Origin: Gari tellinella
Lineage: Eukaryota > Mollusca > Bivalvia > Cardiida > Psammobiidae
Direction: 5' to 3'
DNA length: 64,000 bases
NCBI GenBank assembly: GCA_922989275.2
Contig: OV277862.1
Coordinates: 69,515,832-69,579,831 of the forward strand
Below, one piece after another: positions 1 through 10,659 of the stretch; positions within the stretch are counted from its first letter, which is position 1; every line of letters begins with the position of its first letter. The notes under the pieces are model-generated. The model searched no databases, had not been told where the DNA came from, and saw nothing but the letters and a program-made list of their open reading frames with translations. The position numbers were made by a program, and so were the translations under genes.

Positions 1-240
1 ACCATCTATATGTCTCTATGCCTCTCTGTTTCTGTGTGTCTCTCTGTTTCTGTGTGTCTGCTTGTCTCTTTTTCCGTCTCTATATATTTATTTCTCTGTA
101 TGTCTCGCTTCCTCTCTTTGTCCCTTTATCACAGTCTCTATATGTCTCTCATTGTGTGTCTCTAGCTTTAACTTGTCTCATTTATACGTCTTCCCATGCC
201 ACCCTCTATGCCTCTCTCACACACAAAAATAGTCGTGCAC
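1..240. repeat. Pyrimidine-rich low-complexity tract
   Basis: Irregular runs of TCTCTATG, TCTGTTTCTG and TGTGTCTC fill the window start. An open frame runs through it, but its composition (Cys, Leu, Ser, Val) only reflects the repeat. No gene is supported. Confidence 0.75.
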
Positions 241-394
241 CCCTTTAACCACTACATTTGATTGAAGTAAATTAGATCAAACTAGATTAAAAGTAATGCA
301 TTTTCGTATAGTAGCTCGTTAAAACATCAATACATGACATGAAACTGGCTTCTGATTATCACATTGTTGGTGTCATTAAAATGAGTATGGACTT

Positions 395-593
395 CAGGGC
401 TCCAGATAAGGGGGGTATTTCAAAGACTAAAATCTTGATTTCTGCTTTAAACCCTATGGTGTCACTACTCATTAGAATCGTCTCGAAGAGACGATTCTAA
501 TGAGTAGTAACACCATAGGATTTGGTTTTCAAATAAGTGAGAAAATGTCGGATTTGTTCAATTTACTCCCCCTTATAAATTTCTGGGGCCCTG
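395..593. mobile_element. hAT-like palindromic MITE (CAGGGCTCCAGA ends)
   Basis: The left end CAGGGCTCCAGATAAG is the imperfect complement of the right end (TTTCTGGGGCCCTG). GACTT flanks both sides (390-394, 594-598) as a 5-bp target duplication. The centre (about 462-525) is a near-perfect palindrome whose arms meet at GTCTCGAAGAGAC. CAGGG ends are typical of hAT elements, although canonical hAT duplications are 8 bp. No coding capacity. A degenerate relative is at 44294-44417. Confidence 0.75.
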
Positions 594-598
594 GACTT

Positions 599-1448
599 AT
601 TAACAATCGTTGTTCATCCTGTAGAACAGGTATCAAGGTATTTATTTAATGCCCTACACTGAGCAGCCATCTGTATTTATAAGAGACTGCTAATAGGCAT
701 TGTATTGAATGCTTCGAATGTGGCTTAATCAAGCATTGGCTTCTAATCAGTAAGAAACAAATATTGTTCTGATGTGATTTTTACGTCCCGTTTAACTTCG
801 AGGTCATACTGAGACGCCACTAATGCGGGGTGGTGTGGATACAGAAGACCATAGAAAATCATAATCACACAGTTGTTGTTTAACCATTTAACCAGTCTAG
901 CTCCAAATTTTACCGTCTGCTTTAAACCTTTCGTGCATGCTCCAATATCATACTATGCACGTTCGTTTAAAAATTAGATTTTAAACATGCAGTTCGTCTG
1001 AAGAAATATCGATACGAGTGTCAAATAAATGTTGTTTGGATCGTGATTAGATGCCGCGTTAAAGACCGTTTCGTCCGATCTGATTCCAAATTGTCTGCAA
1101 AGTTAATGACAACGAGAGAGTTCATCATTTAAACGCAGAATAAAAATGGTGTATTCTCTACTTTTGAAATTAACTATTTCATCTGTGCAATTTATATAGG
1201 TCTGGTGACACGATTCTATTGCCAAAACGTTTGGAACAAACGCCGATTAATGCCGAATTACTTGCGTCTGATCTAGATCCAAACTGGATTAATCCTAAAA
1301 AGTTGTTAACTAATTTCAAAAGGAGCTTTCTGTGTCACCTTTGCCCTGCATTAAACAACCACCGGTCACAAGGTGTGTATGCTTGCTTCTTCGTCGAGTT
1401 ACAGTGGATGATACATTATTCGTTCCCAATAAACACGTTAAACTATGT
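599..1448. other. No gene recognised
   Basis: AT-rich single-copy-looking sequence without a convincing ORF, tRNA or repeat boundary. The open frames at 1219-1589 run into the MITE at 1449 and are not coding-like. Confidence 0.5.
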
Positions 1449-1716
1449 CAGTATTCCCTCTCTACAACGGCCCTCCCAACAACGTCTCCCTCCTTACAAC
1501 GACCCTTGCCGCAGTTGCCCAACTTATTCACGACTGACAATATCGTCTGCTTCAAATCGTCTGCTGTTTTTTCTCAATTGACATTTTGACGGAAAAAACT
1601 TAATGACGAGTGACAAACGAGTGTTTGCTAGTTTCCCTCCCTATAACGACTCCCTCCGAACAACGCACACAATAATTGTTGTCTCCCGTTGGGAGCCGTT
1701 GTAGAGAGGGGCGCTG
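1449..1716. mobile_element. TA-class MITE, copy without the palindromic core
   Basis: Ends CAGTATTCCCTCTCTACAAC and (complement) CAGCGCCCCTCTCTACAAC match the MITEs at 4899, 6690 and 8286. Subterminal blocks (TCCCTCCTTACAACGACCC, and TCCCTCCGAACAACGCACAC near the other end) are shared. Those three copies carry a roughly 65-bp palindrome; here only a short CAAAC..GTTTG remnant remains near 1607-1630, making this copy about 90 bp shorter. Its target dinucleotides have decayed. Confidence 0.75.
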
Positions 1717-2800
1717 AACTACCATCGTAAACAGTTTGGAGCCTGATTAGACGCCGGGTGATTGTCATTTTCTACATTCTATGACAATGCGGTTGCGTTT
1801 CATTTGCGTTTAAACAGGAAAGAAAAACGTCCGCTCCACTGTATCGATAAGCACATGTTAGCCTCTGCAAGGCATGTCATAGAAACTAGGAAAAGTACAA
1901 ACGGACAGGGTGTATTACATTTGTCATACACAGATTCCCATACAAAAGTATTTTGACATTGAAGGGGTCCTTTAACAAAGTGTTTAATACTTACTAGTTA
2001 CTTCGTACAGGACAGACTCGAAGCCCAATTCCCTCATCCAACATCCATATTCACACAAAAACTAATATATATGTTCTAAGACTGTAAAACAAAGTTCATT
2101 TCTACTTCGCAAAAAGAAAGTTATACAAAACAGCAAACTGACATTGCACTTAATATTGGCATTACTAATAGGCAGCATTACTAATATCACATGTATATTT
2201 TAGTATTACCGAAGGCTGTCCGCGTCATAACACTAACGCAGTTCACTGCGTTATTCGTCAAATAAAATCAAGCGGAATTTAATAACGTGATGATAGACAT
2301 AGTATTACCTTCAAATATCGGTTAATGTAATAGCTCGGTAGTTTCACGAACAGTAGTCCTTTATTTCTCTCCAATTTATTTCCATTCACATCTGTTCAGC
2401 AGGCGTTTATTAGTCGAACTGAATCTTTTATCAGCCGTCACTCAATATACCATCTCCCGGGTAGATGGCCCGAGGCAATCCGCTCGGCTTTTTCCGCGCT
2501 CAATCGGAATAGGCTCACTGGTGTATGGAAGCTTTAATGAAAGGAAAGTGCCCTGGGCTGTCGCTGCCATAGCGACGTATTAAATACTGCTGGTATCGAA
2601 GAGAAAATAAAGTATATTATTGAGTTTGAATATTGCCAGGCGAATGGGCAACCGATACACACATATGGCTGTCTGTGATTAACTGATTAACAATTAAATA
2701 GCATGTGTTAATTGGTGGTTATACCATATCTATGTACATGTATATCTAAAGTTCAAATACATTTCAGTACTATCACGTATCTATTAATTTCTGTATAATT
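1717..2800. other. No gene recognised
   Basis: Includes a short perfect hairpin (AACGCAGTTCACTGCGTT near 2233-2250). No ORF with coding character and no element boundary that I can define. Confidence 0.4.
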
Positions 2801-2990
2801 CTTAGATCCTCTCCCTCCCTCTCTCATTCCCCTCTATTTCTCATTTCTCATTATGTATCTCCCGCTATGTTTGTCTTTCATTCTCCTTCTCTTTCTCTCT
2901 CTGTCTCTCCCTTCCTTCTTCTACTCCTCCTCCTCCTTCTTCTTCTTTTTTCTTCTTCTTCTTCTTCCACATCTCTCTCTCCGTTATCTC
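2801..2990. repeat. CT/CTT microsatellite-like tract
   Basis: CTCCCTCCCTCTCTC and CTTCTTCTT runs. A minus-strand open frame here is Lys/Glu/Arg-rich purely because of the repeat. Confidence 0.8.
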
Positions 2991-3390
2991 AAGTGAATTC
3001 TTCAGACTCAATTTTTTAGCATTTTGTATGTGTCTAAGATAGGCTAAAAGTAGACTGAAAGTACAACAGAAGCTCACCAGAGAGCATTCTAGTTTACACT
3101 TATTCTGCTTTATGCATTCAAATGTCAGGATATCGAAAACGTGTCCTACAGCTTTAATTTATGAAAGTGTAGACGCATGAAAACGCATTTCTATGGGGCG
3201 TGGGTGATACTATATATAGGAAAGGTTTTTATTAATACATGTACATGTTAATAGCTTAGCCGACCATGACCCTATGTTGAACAGTAATTGCCCCATCAGC
3301 ATGTCAATAATTTCAATGAGCCTTAACTACAGTGAGCGGATCTTCAGTCTTCCGCCTCTTTAGCCCAATACTCCATATATACGCATTTAA

Positions 3391-3632
3391 CCCATTCCCC
3401 GTAAATACGCCTTTTTACACATAGACATTATTCCTGCACTAAAGAAAATAGTTCCACTTTCTAAAGTCATGAATATGCATCATAAGAAATATTTCCTACA
3501 TCCTAGAAGATTGAAGCTTAAAGCAGGCTAAAGTAAAGCAGAATGCGCCTTAAGGCGCATTCTGCTTTTCTTTTAACCTGCTTTAAGTGGTCGTCTGTTT
3601 TCAATACTAGAAACAGACTATGGAGTAATGGA
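3391..3632. mobile_element. TTAA (piggyBac-like) MITE, core type II palindrome
   Basis: TTAA flanks both sides (3387-3390, 3633-3636). The ends CCCATTCCCCGT and (complement) TCCATTACTCCATAG are imperfect inverted repeats. The centre is a palindrome, CTTAAAGCAGGCT..AGTAAAGCAGAATGCGCC meeting its complement. A degenerate second copy of the same family follows directly at 3637-3823, so the pair looks like a tandem dimer. Confidence 0.75.
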
Positions 3633-3636
3633 TTAA

Positions 3637-3823
3637 TTTATTCCTCCACTGAATAAAATACATGTAGTTCCACTTTATACATCCTAGCAGATGGCAGCTT
3701 AAAGCAAACTGAAAGTAAAGCAAAAATGAGCCTTAATGCGCATTCTGCTTTCAACATTCAACATGCATTGCTTGAACCAACTATATATCTTCCATACTGA
3801 AAACAAGCTATGGGCAAATGGTA
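3637..3823. mobile_element. Degenerate adjoining copy of the TTAA MITE
   Basis: Repeats in the same order as the preceding copy: TATTCCTCCACTGAATAAAA, CATCCTAGCAGATGG, a type II palindrome with mismatches (AGTAAAGCAAAAATGAGCC) and a tail ending CAAGCTATGGGCAAATGG. Its left terminus is missing. Confidence 0.55.
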
Positions 3824-3974
3824 AAACGAGAAAACATTTTTCGCAATGAAATGAAGAAGTGGACATTTTAATAAAACTATTAGATGTTTTAATCTTATGT
3901 GAGTTAAACAGATTGGAACCTGGCTAGACGCTGACTTACTGTGCGCCTGACTCGGGACAGACTGTTTGCAACTG

Positions 3975-4211
3975 CATGGGCCCGTTTCATAAAACTTCGT
4001 AGGACAAAAAAGGTCGTAGGTCAAAACTTTAAAATACATTTAATTTCTGATTTCTCCATCTAATCCTGTCTTGTGGCTTCTCTTTGGAATCGTCTTTTCA
4101 AGACGATTCCAAAGAGATGTCACAAGACAAGATTAGATGTAGAAATTTGAGACTTTGTAATCTGATTTACGACAACATTTGTCGTACGATGTTTTATTAA
4201 ACGGACCCCAG
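3975..4211. mobile_element. MITE with GGGCCCGTTTCATAAAAC ends (hAT-like)
   Basis: Inverted ends GGGCCCGTTTCATAAAACTT and TTTTATTAAACGGACCC enclose a long palindrome with GGAATCGTCTTTTCAAGACG at its centre. A second copy with better CAGG..CCTG ends is at 40521-40764. No target duplication is visible here. Confidence 0.7.
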
Positions 4212-4896
4212 TATTACATGTAGTACCACAAACGACGTTGTTGGAAACTGTAATAGCATGTCCCCCAATGTTACATCACTTACCAATCAATCTACATGAT
4301 TATTATTGTATTATGAACAGTGCTTACACATCAGCTGATAATTTTACACAGTTACACAGTAAATATGTTTGTGCTTAAATGATTATTTTCATAGAAACAG
4401 TTAATTCCTGTTATGACGATATTTGGCTTATCTCTTTTTTATGACGGATATTTGCCAATGAATGACAATGAGCCTAAAGTGGACTATTTTTTACCAGTAA
4501 ACTAATGGCAAATATTTGGACATTACACTATTGTGAGCTTTAAAAATAGTTCTTGCCTGTATTCGGCATTAAATTGTAATGAATTTCGCTCTCCAGAAAG
4601 CGTCTGATCTGGATCCGAACTGGTTTGCAAATGTTAGCCAAGTCGCGCTAAGTACGATTGGGTTTAAGAAATAACTTGTCGAAGGATGGTGCATGAAATA
4701 GGACACCTTATGACAGAAAGGCTGCAGGTAAACCATTTCCTTAACATGTTATCAGTGTTTAAGACAAGTGGCTTTTTTAAAATTGAATAAAAGAAAAGTA
4801 AAGTAAAAAAATAATTCCAAAAGCCCTTTCTGCTTTACTTTCAGGCTGTAGACAACCATGTTTCATGATTCATGGAACGTGTCATACATGTACATG
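4212..4896. other. No gene; degraded MITE debris
   Basis: Only a damaged type II palindrome arm (AGTAAAGTAAAAAAATAATT with GCTTTACTTTCAGGCTG, about 4795-4850) is recognisable. No coding region seen. Confidence 0.4.
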
Positions 4897-4898
4897 TA

Positions 4899-5262
4899 CA
4901 GTGCTCCCTCTCTACAACAACACCCAATATAGGAGACACAGATTGTGTGTGTTGTTCGGAGGGATTTGTTATAGGGAGGGGAAATTAAGACTAAACTTAC
5001 ATTTGCAAACAGCTTGAATCCAGATCAGACGCCGAGTAACGCGGCGTCTAATCTGGATTCGAGCTGTTTGTCACGTGTCATTATATTTATTCTATCAAAA
5101 TGTCCACTTATATGTAACTTTGAGAGGCAGACGACAATTTTAGCAGACGAAATTGCAGCAGTAAAAGCGTAAGTCAAAATTTTGCTGTTTAGGGAACTGC
5201 GACAAGCTTCGTTGAAAGGAGGGAGTCGTTGTTGGGAGGGTTGTTGTAGGGAGTGAGCATTG
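4899..5262. mobile_element. TA-class MITE (CAGTGCTCCCTCTCTACAAC), copy 1
   Basis: 364 bp flanked by TA on both sides, with inverted ends CAGTGCTCCCTCTCTACAAC and (complement) CAATGCTCACTCCCTACAAC. TA duplication plus CAGTG termini fit the Tc1/mariner/pogo group. The centre (about 5009-5075) is a type I palindrome: CAAACAGCTTGAATCCAGAT, GACGCCG, then its complement. Non-coding; open frames crossing it are artefacts. Confidence 0.8.
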
Positions 5263-5264
5263 TA

Positions 5265-5950
5265 TATCTCTTCATGCAGACATGGTAGAACCACGGAATA
5301 CATCGATATAACAGTGAAAGAATTAGGTTTATCGTGTTTGTTTGCATAAAACTGCAAATGTCATTCAACTATGTACCCCATGGTCTTACGTTAAGCAATT
5401 GTAAATATATTGCGTTGGAAAATGTAAGATATTCAATGCTCTTTGTTTGCCCAGGTTTCGAGCAGTTCCCTCTCTCGACCCCGGGGCGTAGAACTCCACC
5501 TCATGCTTAATGGTAGCCTGCAGGCTATACATAATTACATTGTCAGTCACTTGACGCTGCAAAAGTGACCCTCGGGTCATGTCAGGGTCCTTGGTTGTTT
5601 ATCCAAAGGCACACCAAGGATACCATGCATCCGGCCAAACGTGACTGGCCCCCTTCAGGCTGAAAATCCCAAGGGAGTTTAAGAGCGAGGACTTAAACCC
5701 CGACATTGCCCCTGGTCGTAATTAGATAGCTTCACCAATTTATGCAAATGAATGCATTTGTGGGACTCAGTACCAATATTGGAAGTGTTGAATAAATAAT
5801 GGAATAATGTCCATGTGTCACCCCAGTATAATCTGTGTCTACACTGTTTGTTTATATCCTTTCTGAAAGATGTTTAACGCATTCAACCCTAGCGACGAGT
5901 ATACTCGTTATTTACAAACAGTATACCTATCGAGTGTCAGCTTCACCTCC
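5265..5950. other. No gene recognised
   Basis: Unassigned sequence. The block 5560-5720 (GGGTCATGTCAGGGTCCTTG to CATTGCCCCTGGTCG) looks like dispersed repeat, but I see no second copy in the window. Confidence 0.35.
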
Positions 5951-6609
5951 CGGTCACTGTTCACCCCTGACACTTTTAATGGACAATTCCAATTCAAAAT
6001 AAGTATTTTTGACTATTTAAGGTTGATTTTAACAATATGTATACTGTTTGCATGGGACAAGTGTTATAACTCGATCCAGTGTGGAAGATATTTAAAAATC
6101 TAACCTCAATAAGTGCTTCCTAAATCATCGTTAACTCTTTTGCCTGCTTAAAACTGACGTCTGCTGAAAAGTGACGTCTGCTGAAATGTAAAATTATATG
6201 TAGTTCGTACAGAATTTGCCACCAGTGGCAAACAGTTTGGATCCTAATCAGGCCATACACTCTGTGGGGCCTGATCAGGATCCTTACTATTTTCAAGGAT
6301 CGTAAATACTAACGTTCAGCGGTACAATGGATATGATATGTTTATAACTATTTATAACCGTTTTATAACTTATTGAGCCCTAATGACGCATATATGCGTC
6401 GTTTACGAAAAGTGTATCCGTGAAGGGTACATTTGTCTAATGCAAACAGTGAAGTCCCTGATTAGAGGGCTCTTGCAGGAGCCCTCTAATCAGGAACTTC
6501 ACTGTTTTTCATTTGCAATATATTATAAAAACAACCATAAATAGTCTAAAATGGACCAACCTTTGCTGCAAACTGGATTTGTCCATTGGAAGTTTCAGGG
6601 GATAATGAG
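5951..6609. mobile_element. Cluster of TTAA-class MITE pieces with type I palindromes
   Basis: 5951-6110 matches the left half of the MITE at 8906 (CACCCCTGACACTTTTAATG, GGTTGATTTTAACAATATG). 6135-about 6350 begins after TTAA with CTCTTTTGCCTGCTTAAAAC and carries a palindrome CAAACAGTTTGGATCCTAAT. 6374-6609 carries a palindrome CAAACAGTGAAGTCCCTGAT and ends before TTAA (6610-6613). The order suggests back-to-back insertion. Confidence 0.6.
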
Positions 6610-6689
6610 TTAACTAACAATGTAGACGTAGATTGGCAATATCCGTCGAGATGTCAGTGTTTGCCAATGAATTTCATGATAAACATGTA

Positions 6690-7053
6690 CAGTGCTCCCT
6701 CTCTACAACGACACCCAACGGGAGACACATATTGTGTGCCTTGTTCAGAGGGGGTCGTTAAAGGGAGGGGAAAATCTAGACTTTGCATGCCTACATTTGC
6801 AAACAGCTTTAATCCAGATCAGATGCCGCGTAACGCGGCGTCTGATCTGGATTCAATCTGTTTGTCACTCGTCATTATATATATTCTATCAAAATGTCCA
6901 TTTACATGTATATTTAATTTTGAGAGAAAAAAAAGCAGACGACAAATTTAAGCAGACGGTATTGTAGCCATGAAAAGGTTGGACAAAAAGTCTTGTTTGG
7001 GGAACAGCGGCAATGATCATTGTAAGGAGGGCCGTTGTAGAGAGGGGACACTG
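6690..7053. mobile_element. TA-class MITE, copy 2
   Basis: Again 364 bp with TA duplications (6688-6689, 7054-7055), ends CAGTGCTCCCTCTCTACAAC and (complement) CAGTGTCCCCTCTCTACAAC, and a nearly perfect type I palindrome near 6797-6868. Equal length to copy 1 argues for spread from one master. Confidence 0.85.
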
Positions 7054-7094
7054 TACGTCCTGCTAAACAAGATCGTGGCAATAATAAGACTTAA

Positions 7095-7302
7095 CCCCTC
7101 CACTGTCTTACCCCGAACACAATAGTTATTTGAAACAGTTTGGAACTTAACCAGACACCGTGTTACGCGGCGTCTGACCAGGATCCAAACTGTTTGACGC
7201 TTATTTAATCGTTTCTTAAGTCAAACTACCTAAATTTTGAATTTGATCAATAAAAGTATATGATAATTGTCTAAAATTGATGACGCCATGCCATTGAAGG
7301 GG
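7095..7302. mobile_element. TTAA MITE with type I palindrome
   Basis: 208 bp between two TTAA sites (7091-7094, 7303-7306). Ends are CCCCTCCACTG and (complement) CCCCTTCAATGG. The centre is AAACAGTTTGGAACTTAACC paired with its complement. Confidence 0.8.
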
Positions 7303-7575
7303 TTAAACACGGTCTCAGACTGTAAAGAAAGGATTGAGCGGATATCATTCCGGGTAGCCTTCAGGGTGAAATACTTCTACCAAGATAGTTTAGTGCATTG
7401 GCTAAACATTTTAATCAGACAGCCTTAAATTTCAAACCTCTCCAATACTTTGCTAGGAGCCCGAGGCAAAATGTATTGAAATCGTGCGAATGAATCGTTT
7501 TCGGGTTTTTAATTTCGGGGTGTGTTATGAATATGTGCTTTGCGCATAGCCCCGGGCGAAACCAAATACTAAGGT

Positions 7576-7756
7576 ACCTGTGTTAAGCGACCACTCAATG
7601 AAGAAACACGTCGATCTCTTAAAGTTTATAGCTTCTTAATGCAGACTGAAAATAATGCAGAAAGCTCCTGAAGGAGCTTTCTGCATTATTTTCAATTTGC
7701 ATTAAGATGTGATTTTCACAGAAATACACGGTACTGTAAAGATCGCTTAACACAGG
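7576..7756. mobile_element. MITE with ACCTGTGTTAAGCGA ends
   Basis: ACCTGTGTTAAGCGACC at the left is complementary to GATCGCTTAACACAGGT at the right. The centre is a palindrome ATGCAGACTGAAAATAATGC..GCAGAAAGCTCCTGAAGGAG, related in layout to type II cores. Superfamily not assignable. Confidence 0.65.
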
Positions 7757-7974
7757 TTTTCATGTTTAAAACAGAAATGTATAGGCTACACTCACAAACA
7801 CACACGGCGATTAAGATCAGGCAAAAGTTTACACTATAGGGCAATGATATCAATACGATTTGAAAGCTTAATAAACTTTAGATATATGTTAAAAAGAAGG
7901 GGTCCTGACATGCGATGCGTTTAGGGGATGCGATTCCGAACACTATATCCCTTCAATAAAGGAACTTCCTGGGG

Positions 7975-8060
7975 CAGTGGTCCATGTGGTTAAGCTGCTC
8001 GCCTTGTCATACAGATGTCTCTAGTTCGAAACAAGGTTCCCACGGGTCTTTAGGGTGAAT
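7975..8060 (+). repeat. Possible tRNA-derived SINE head (degenerate)
   Basis: GTGGTTAAGCTG resembles a polymerase III A box and CTAGTTCGAAACA a B box, about 35 bases apart. There is no convincing acceptor stem, so this is not called a tRNA gene. Confidence 0.4.
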
Positions 8061-8285
8061 TCATAAAATGAAGTCACCTTCAGATCTTACCTCGATTTTA
8101 ACCATTTTATCGCCAATGGCACAGTCGTCATTATTTGCAAACAGTTTGAATCCAGATTACACGGCGCGTAACGCTCCGTCTGACTAGGATCCAAACTTTA
8201 TACCACTGAAGTCTGTAGTTCTGGCGACGACAATTTTTCAGAGACGACTATTTTGAAAGTATTGCTCTAACTATACATGCATGTA

Positions 8286-8643
8286 CAGTGCCCCATCCCT
8301 ACAACGGCACTCACAACAACGATTCCCTCCCTCCTTACAACAACCCTTGCCGCAGTTCCCTAAACAGGACAATGATTTCTAACGCTTTTACTGCTGCAAT
8401 ATCGTCTGCTTAAAATTGTCGTCTGCTGATTTTTCTCAAAGTTTCATATAAGTTGACATTTTGATAGAATAAATGTAATGACTTGTGATAAACAACTTAA
8501 ATCCAGATCAGACGCCGCGTTACGCGACGTCTGATCTGGATTCAAGCAAACGTAAGCCAATTTCCCTCTCTCTAACGCCCCCCTCCGAACAACGCACACA
8601 GTTTGTATCTCCCACTGGGTGTCGTTGTAGAGAGGGAGCGCTG
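8286..8643 (-). mobile_element. TA-class MITE, copy 3 (inverted)
   Basis: 358 bp between TA dinucleotides (8284-8285, 8644-8645), in the opposite orientation to copies 1 and 2. A type I palindrome lies near 8488-8548. Ends CAGTGCCCCATCCCTACAAC and (complement) CAGCGCTCCCTCTCTACAAC. Confidence 0.8.
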
Positions 8644-8905
8644 TATACATATTGAATTAAAATATGATTACACTTTACTAGTATCTACATTCCACTGAAC
8701 TCTAGTGACGTTTTTACGCACCTTTCACAAATAACGTAATAACGCATACAGTGTAGACTGATCAGCGGATTGATCAGTATATAAAAACAACCCTAAATAG
8801 GTAAACTGGACTGGACTAGATCTAGATTTGATTGGAAACTGGAATAGTTCACTTGAAGTATCAGGGGTCAATATGTTCAGCGAACACTCGCTACGAGGGC
8901 CTTAA

Positions 8906-9087
8906 CCATTCACCCCTAAAACTTTTAATGGACAATTCCCATTTCAAAAAAGTCTAGACCATTGACTATTTAGTATTTACGGTTGATTTTAACAATATGT
9001 TTCAAAATGACAAACAGTGTAGACCCTAATCAGAGGGCTCCATAAGGTGTCCTCTGATCAGGGTCTACACTGTTTGGGTTGAATGAG
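8906..9087. mobile_element. TTAA MITE with type I palindrome
   Basis: 182 bp between TTAA at 8902-8905 and TTAA at 9088-9091. Left end CCATTCACCCCTAAAAC, right end (complement) CTCATTCAACCC. The centre is AAACAGTGTAGACCCTAATC against its complement. The right TTAA also starts the next MITE. Confidence 0.75.
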
Positions 9088-9091
9088 TTAA

Positions 9092-9312
9092 CCCAGCCAT
9101 GCCTAGTGGCTTCTTCCATACTTATATATTGGATTACTCCATTTTTAATGTAAGGGGTGCCTGGTGCCAATTTTCAATTTCATTTTGTTTTAAATTGAAT
9201 TTCCTATCAGCAAACAGTGTAGACTCTAGTCAGACGCCGCATTATGTGGCGTCTGACTAGAGTCTACACTGTTTGCCTATGTCCCTCTTATGGGTCGCTA
9301 GGCACGAATGGG
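9092..9312 (-). mobile_element. TTAA MITE (CCCAGCC / GGGCTAAA), shares its TTAA with the neighbour
   Basis: Inverted copy of the family at 48963-49189 and 18122-18306: CAGTGTAGACTCTAGTCAGA palindrome, GAATTTCCTATCAGCAAACA, and a tail TGGCTTCTTCCATAC. The left TTAA (9088-9091) doubles as the right TTAA of the element before it. The right target has decayed to TAAA. Confidence 0.7.
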
Positions 9313-9419
9313 CTAAACAGGGGTTCAAAGAGTAGAGAGAACGCGTTGTAGCCATGACCTGTGAGAATCATAGCAAGGGAGATTACTGCATTATAGATTT
9401 CAAATTCCTGGCACGTTGA

Positions 9420-10070
9420 ACATACAGCTTTGTCGCGTCTTAAGGTTGAAATTCGGAATTCGAACTCGAGTTATGAATCTTCAGCGGAAGACATGTACGG
9501 CTAACTTCGAATTATAAACGAGTTTGAGTTATCAAGGCTCCACTGCACACTAGTAGGTATAATGTACCCTTGCTTCGGTTTCAAATGCTTTGAACAACCT
9601 TTTACCGTAATTTCATTTTTTTGCGATACTCAAGTTTTAACTCTATAGCGAATAAGGCTAACATTTGCAAACAATTTGGATCAAGACCAGACGTCGCGTA
9701 ACGCGGCTTCTGATCTGGATCCAAACTGTTTGTGACTCATATTCAAATTTTCTTCAGGGTAAAAAAACCATGAAACTATTTTTTTGTCGCGAAAGATACA
9801 TTTGGAGTACATGGCAATTCAGCATGATTAAGGTTAAGACGCGATAAAGCACGATAAGGGGTTAACGTTAAAATTCTAGCTCGAGTTATGAACTTTCAGC
9901 GGAAGAGAATACGGGTAACTTAAATGTGTTTGAATTATCAGGATCCTATGTGCATGCAGTAGTAGGTATATAGATGTTAAGTACCTTTGCTTCGGTTTCA
10001 AATGCATTCAACAATCGCAATTTCATTTTTTACGATACTCAAGTTTAAACTCTATAGCGAAAATAAGTGA
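9420..10070. repeat. Direct duplication interrupted by a palindrome
   Basis: 9425-9657 and about 9850-10065 share blocks in order: CTCGAGTTATGAA, TTCAGCGGAAGA, TTGCTTCGGTTTCAAATGC, GATACTCAAGTTT, AACTCTATAGCGA. Between them lies a type I palindrome (9664-9733, CAAACAATTTGGATCAAGAC). Confidence 0.65.
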
Positions 10071-10102
10071 AAAACTAAATCTCGACTGAAAAATACCTTT
10101 AA

Positions 10103-10600
10103 CCCATTACCCTTTGTATACGCATTTTTATGCCTCTATTTTATTCCTCCACTGTAGAAAATAATTCCAATCTATACCGTAATGAAAATGTACTATAAGA
10201 AAATAGTTTCTTTATTCTATTAGATATAATTATAGCTTTAAAAAGGCTGAACGTATAGCAGAATGCGCATGAAGGCGCATTCTCCTTTACTTCCACAGGG
10301 CTGCCACTTCTCCGGTTTTATTCCTAAATCTCCGGATTTTTTTTTTCACTACATGGTTTCTTAAAGCAGACTGAAAGTAAAGCAGAATGCGCCCTTAGGC
10401 GCATTCTGCTTTACTTACAGCCTGCTTTAAGTAGGTGCATGTCAAAAAAACAAGAAAAAGGCTATAGGGTAAAGGTACGATTCGTAAAATCGCACTTGAA
10501 AAATGCAAATTTGGAAATCTTAGGATTTTTCATGTCAACTTATGGCAGCCCTGCTTCCAACATGCGTTAAGTGGTCACGTGTCTTCAAAAGATAAAAACC
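10103..10600. mobile_element. Type II TTAA MITE split by a nested MITE
   Basis: Begins after TTAA (10099-10102) with CCCATTACCCTTTGTATACG and includes TATTCCTCCACTG and a type II palindrome (AGCAGAATGCGCATGAAGGC) as at 3391. It is interrupted at 10290 by the hAT-like MITE and resumes at 10554 with AACATGCGTTAAGTGGTCACGTG. The right terminus is not clear. Confidence 0.6.
10296..10553. mobile_element. hAT-like MITE (CAGGGCTGCCA ends), nested, copy 1
   Basis: 258 bp with ends CAGGGCTGCCA and TGGCAGCCCTG and a 6-bp duplication CTTCCA (10290-10295, 10554-10559). It carries its own type II palindrome (CTTAAAGCAGACTGAAAGTA). Copy 2 is at 17124-17377. Confidence 0.85.
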
Positions 10601-10659
10601 GAAATCAGACTCCAAACTAAGGAACACTCTGATTATGAAAAACACCAATACTTTCAGGA

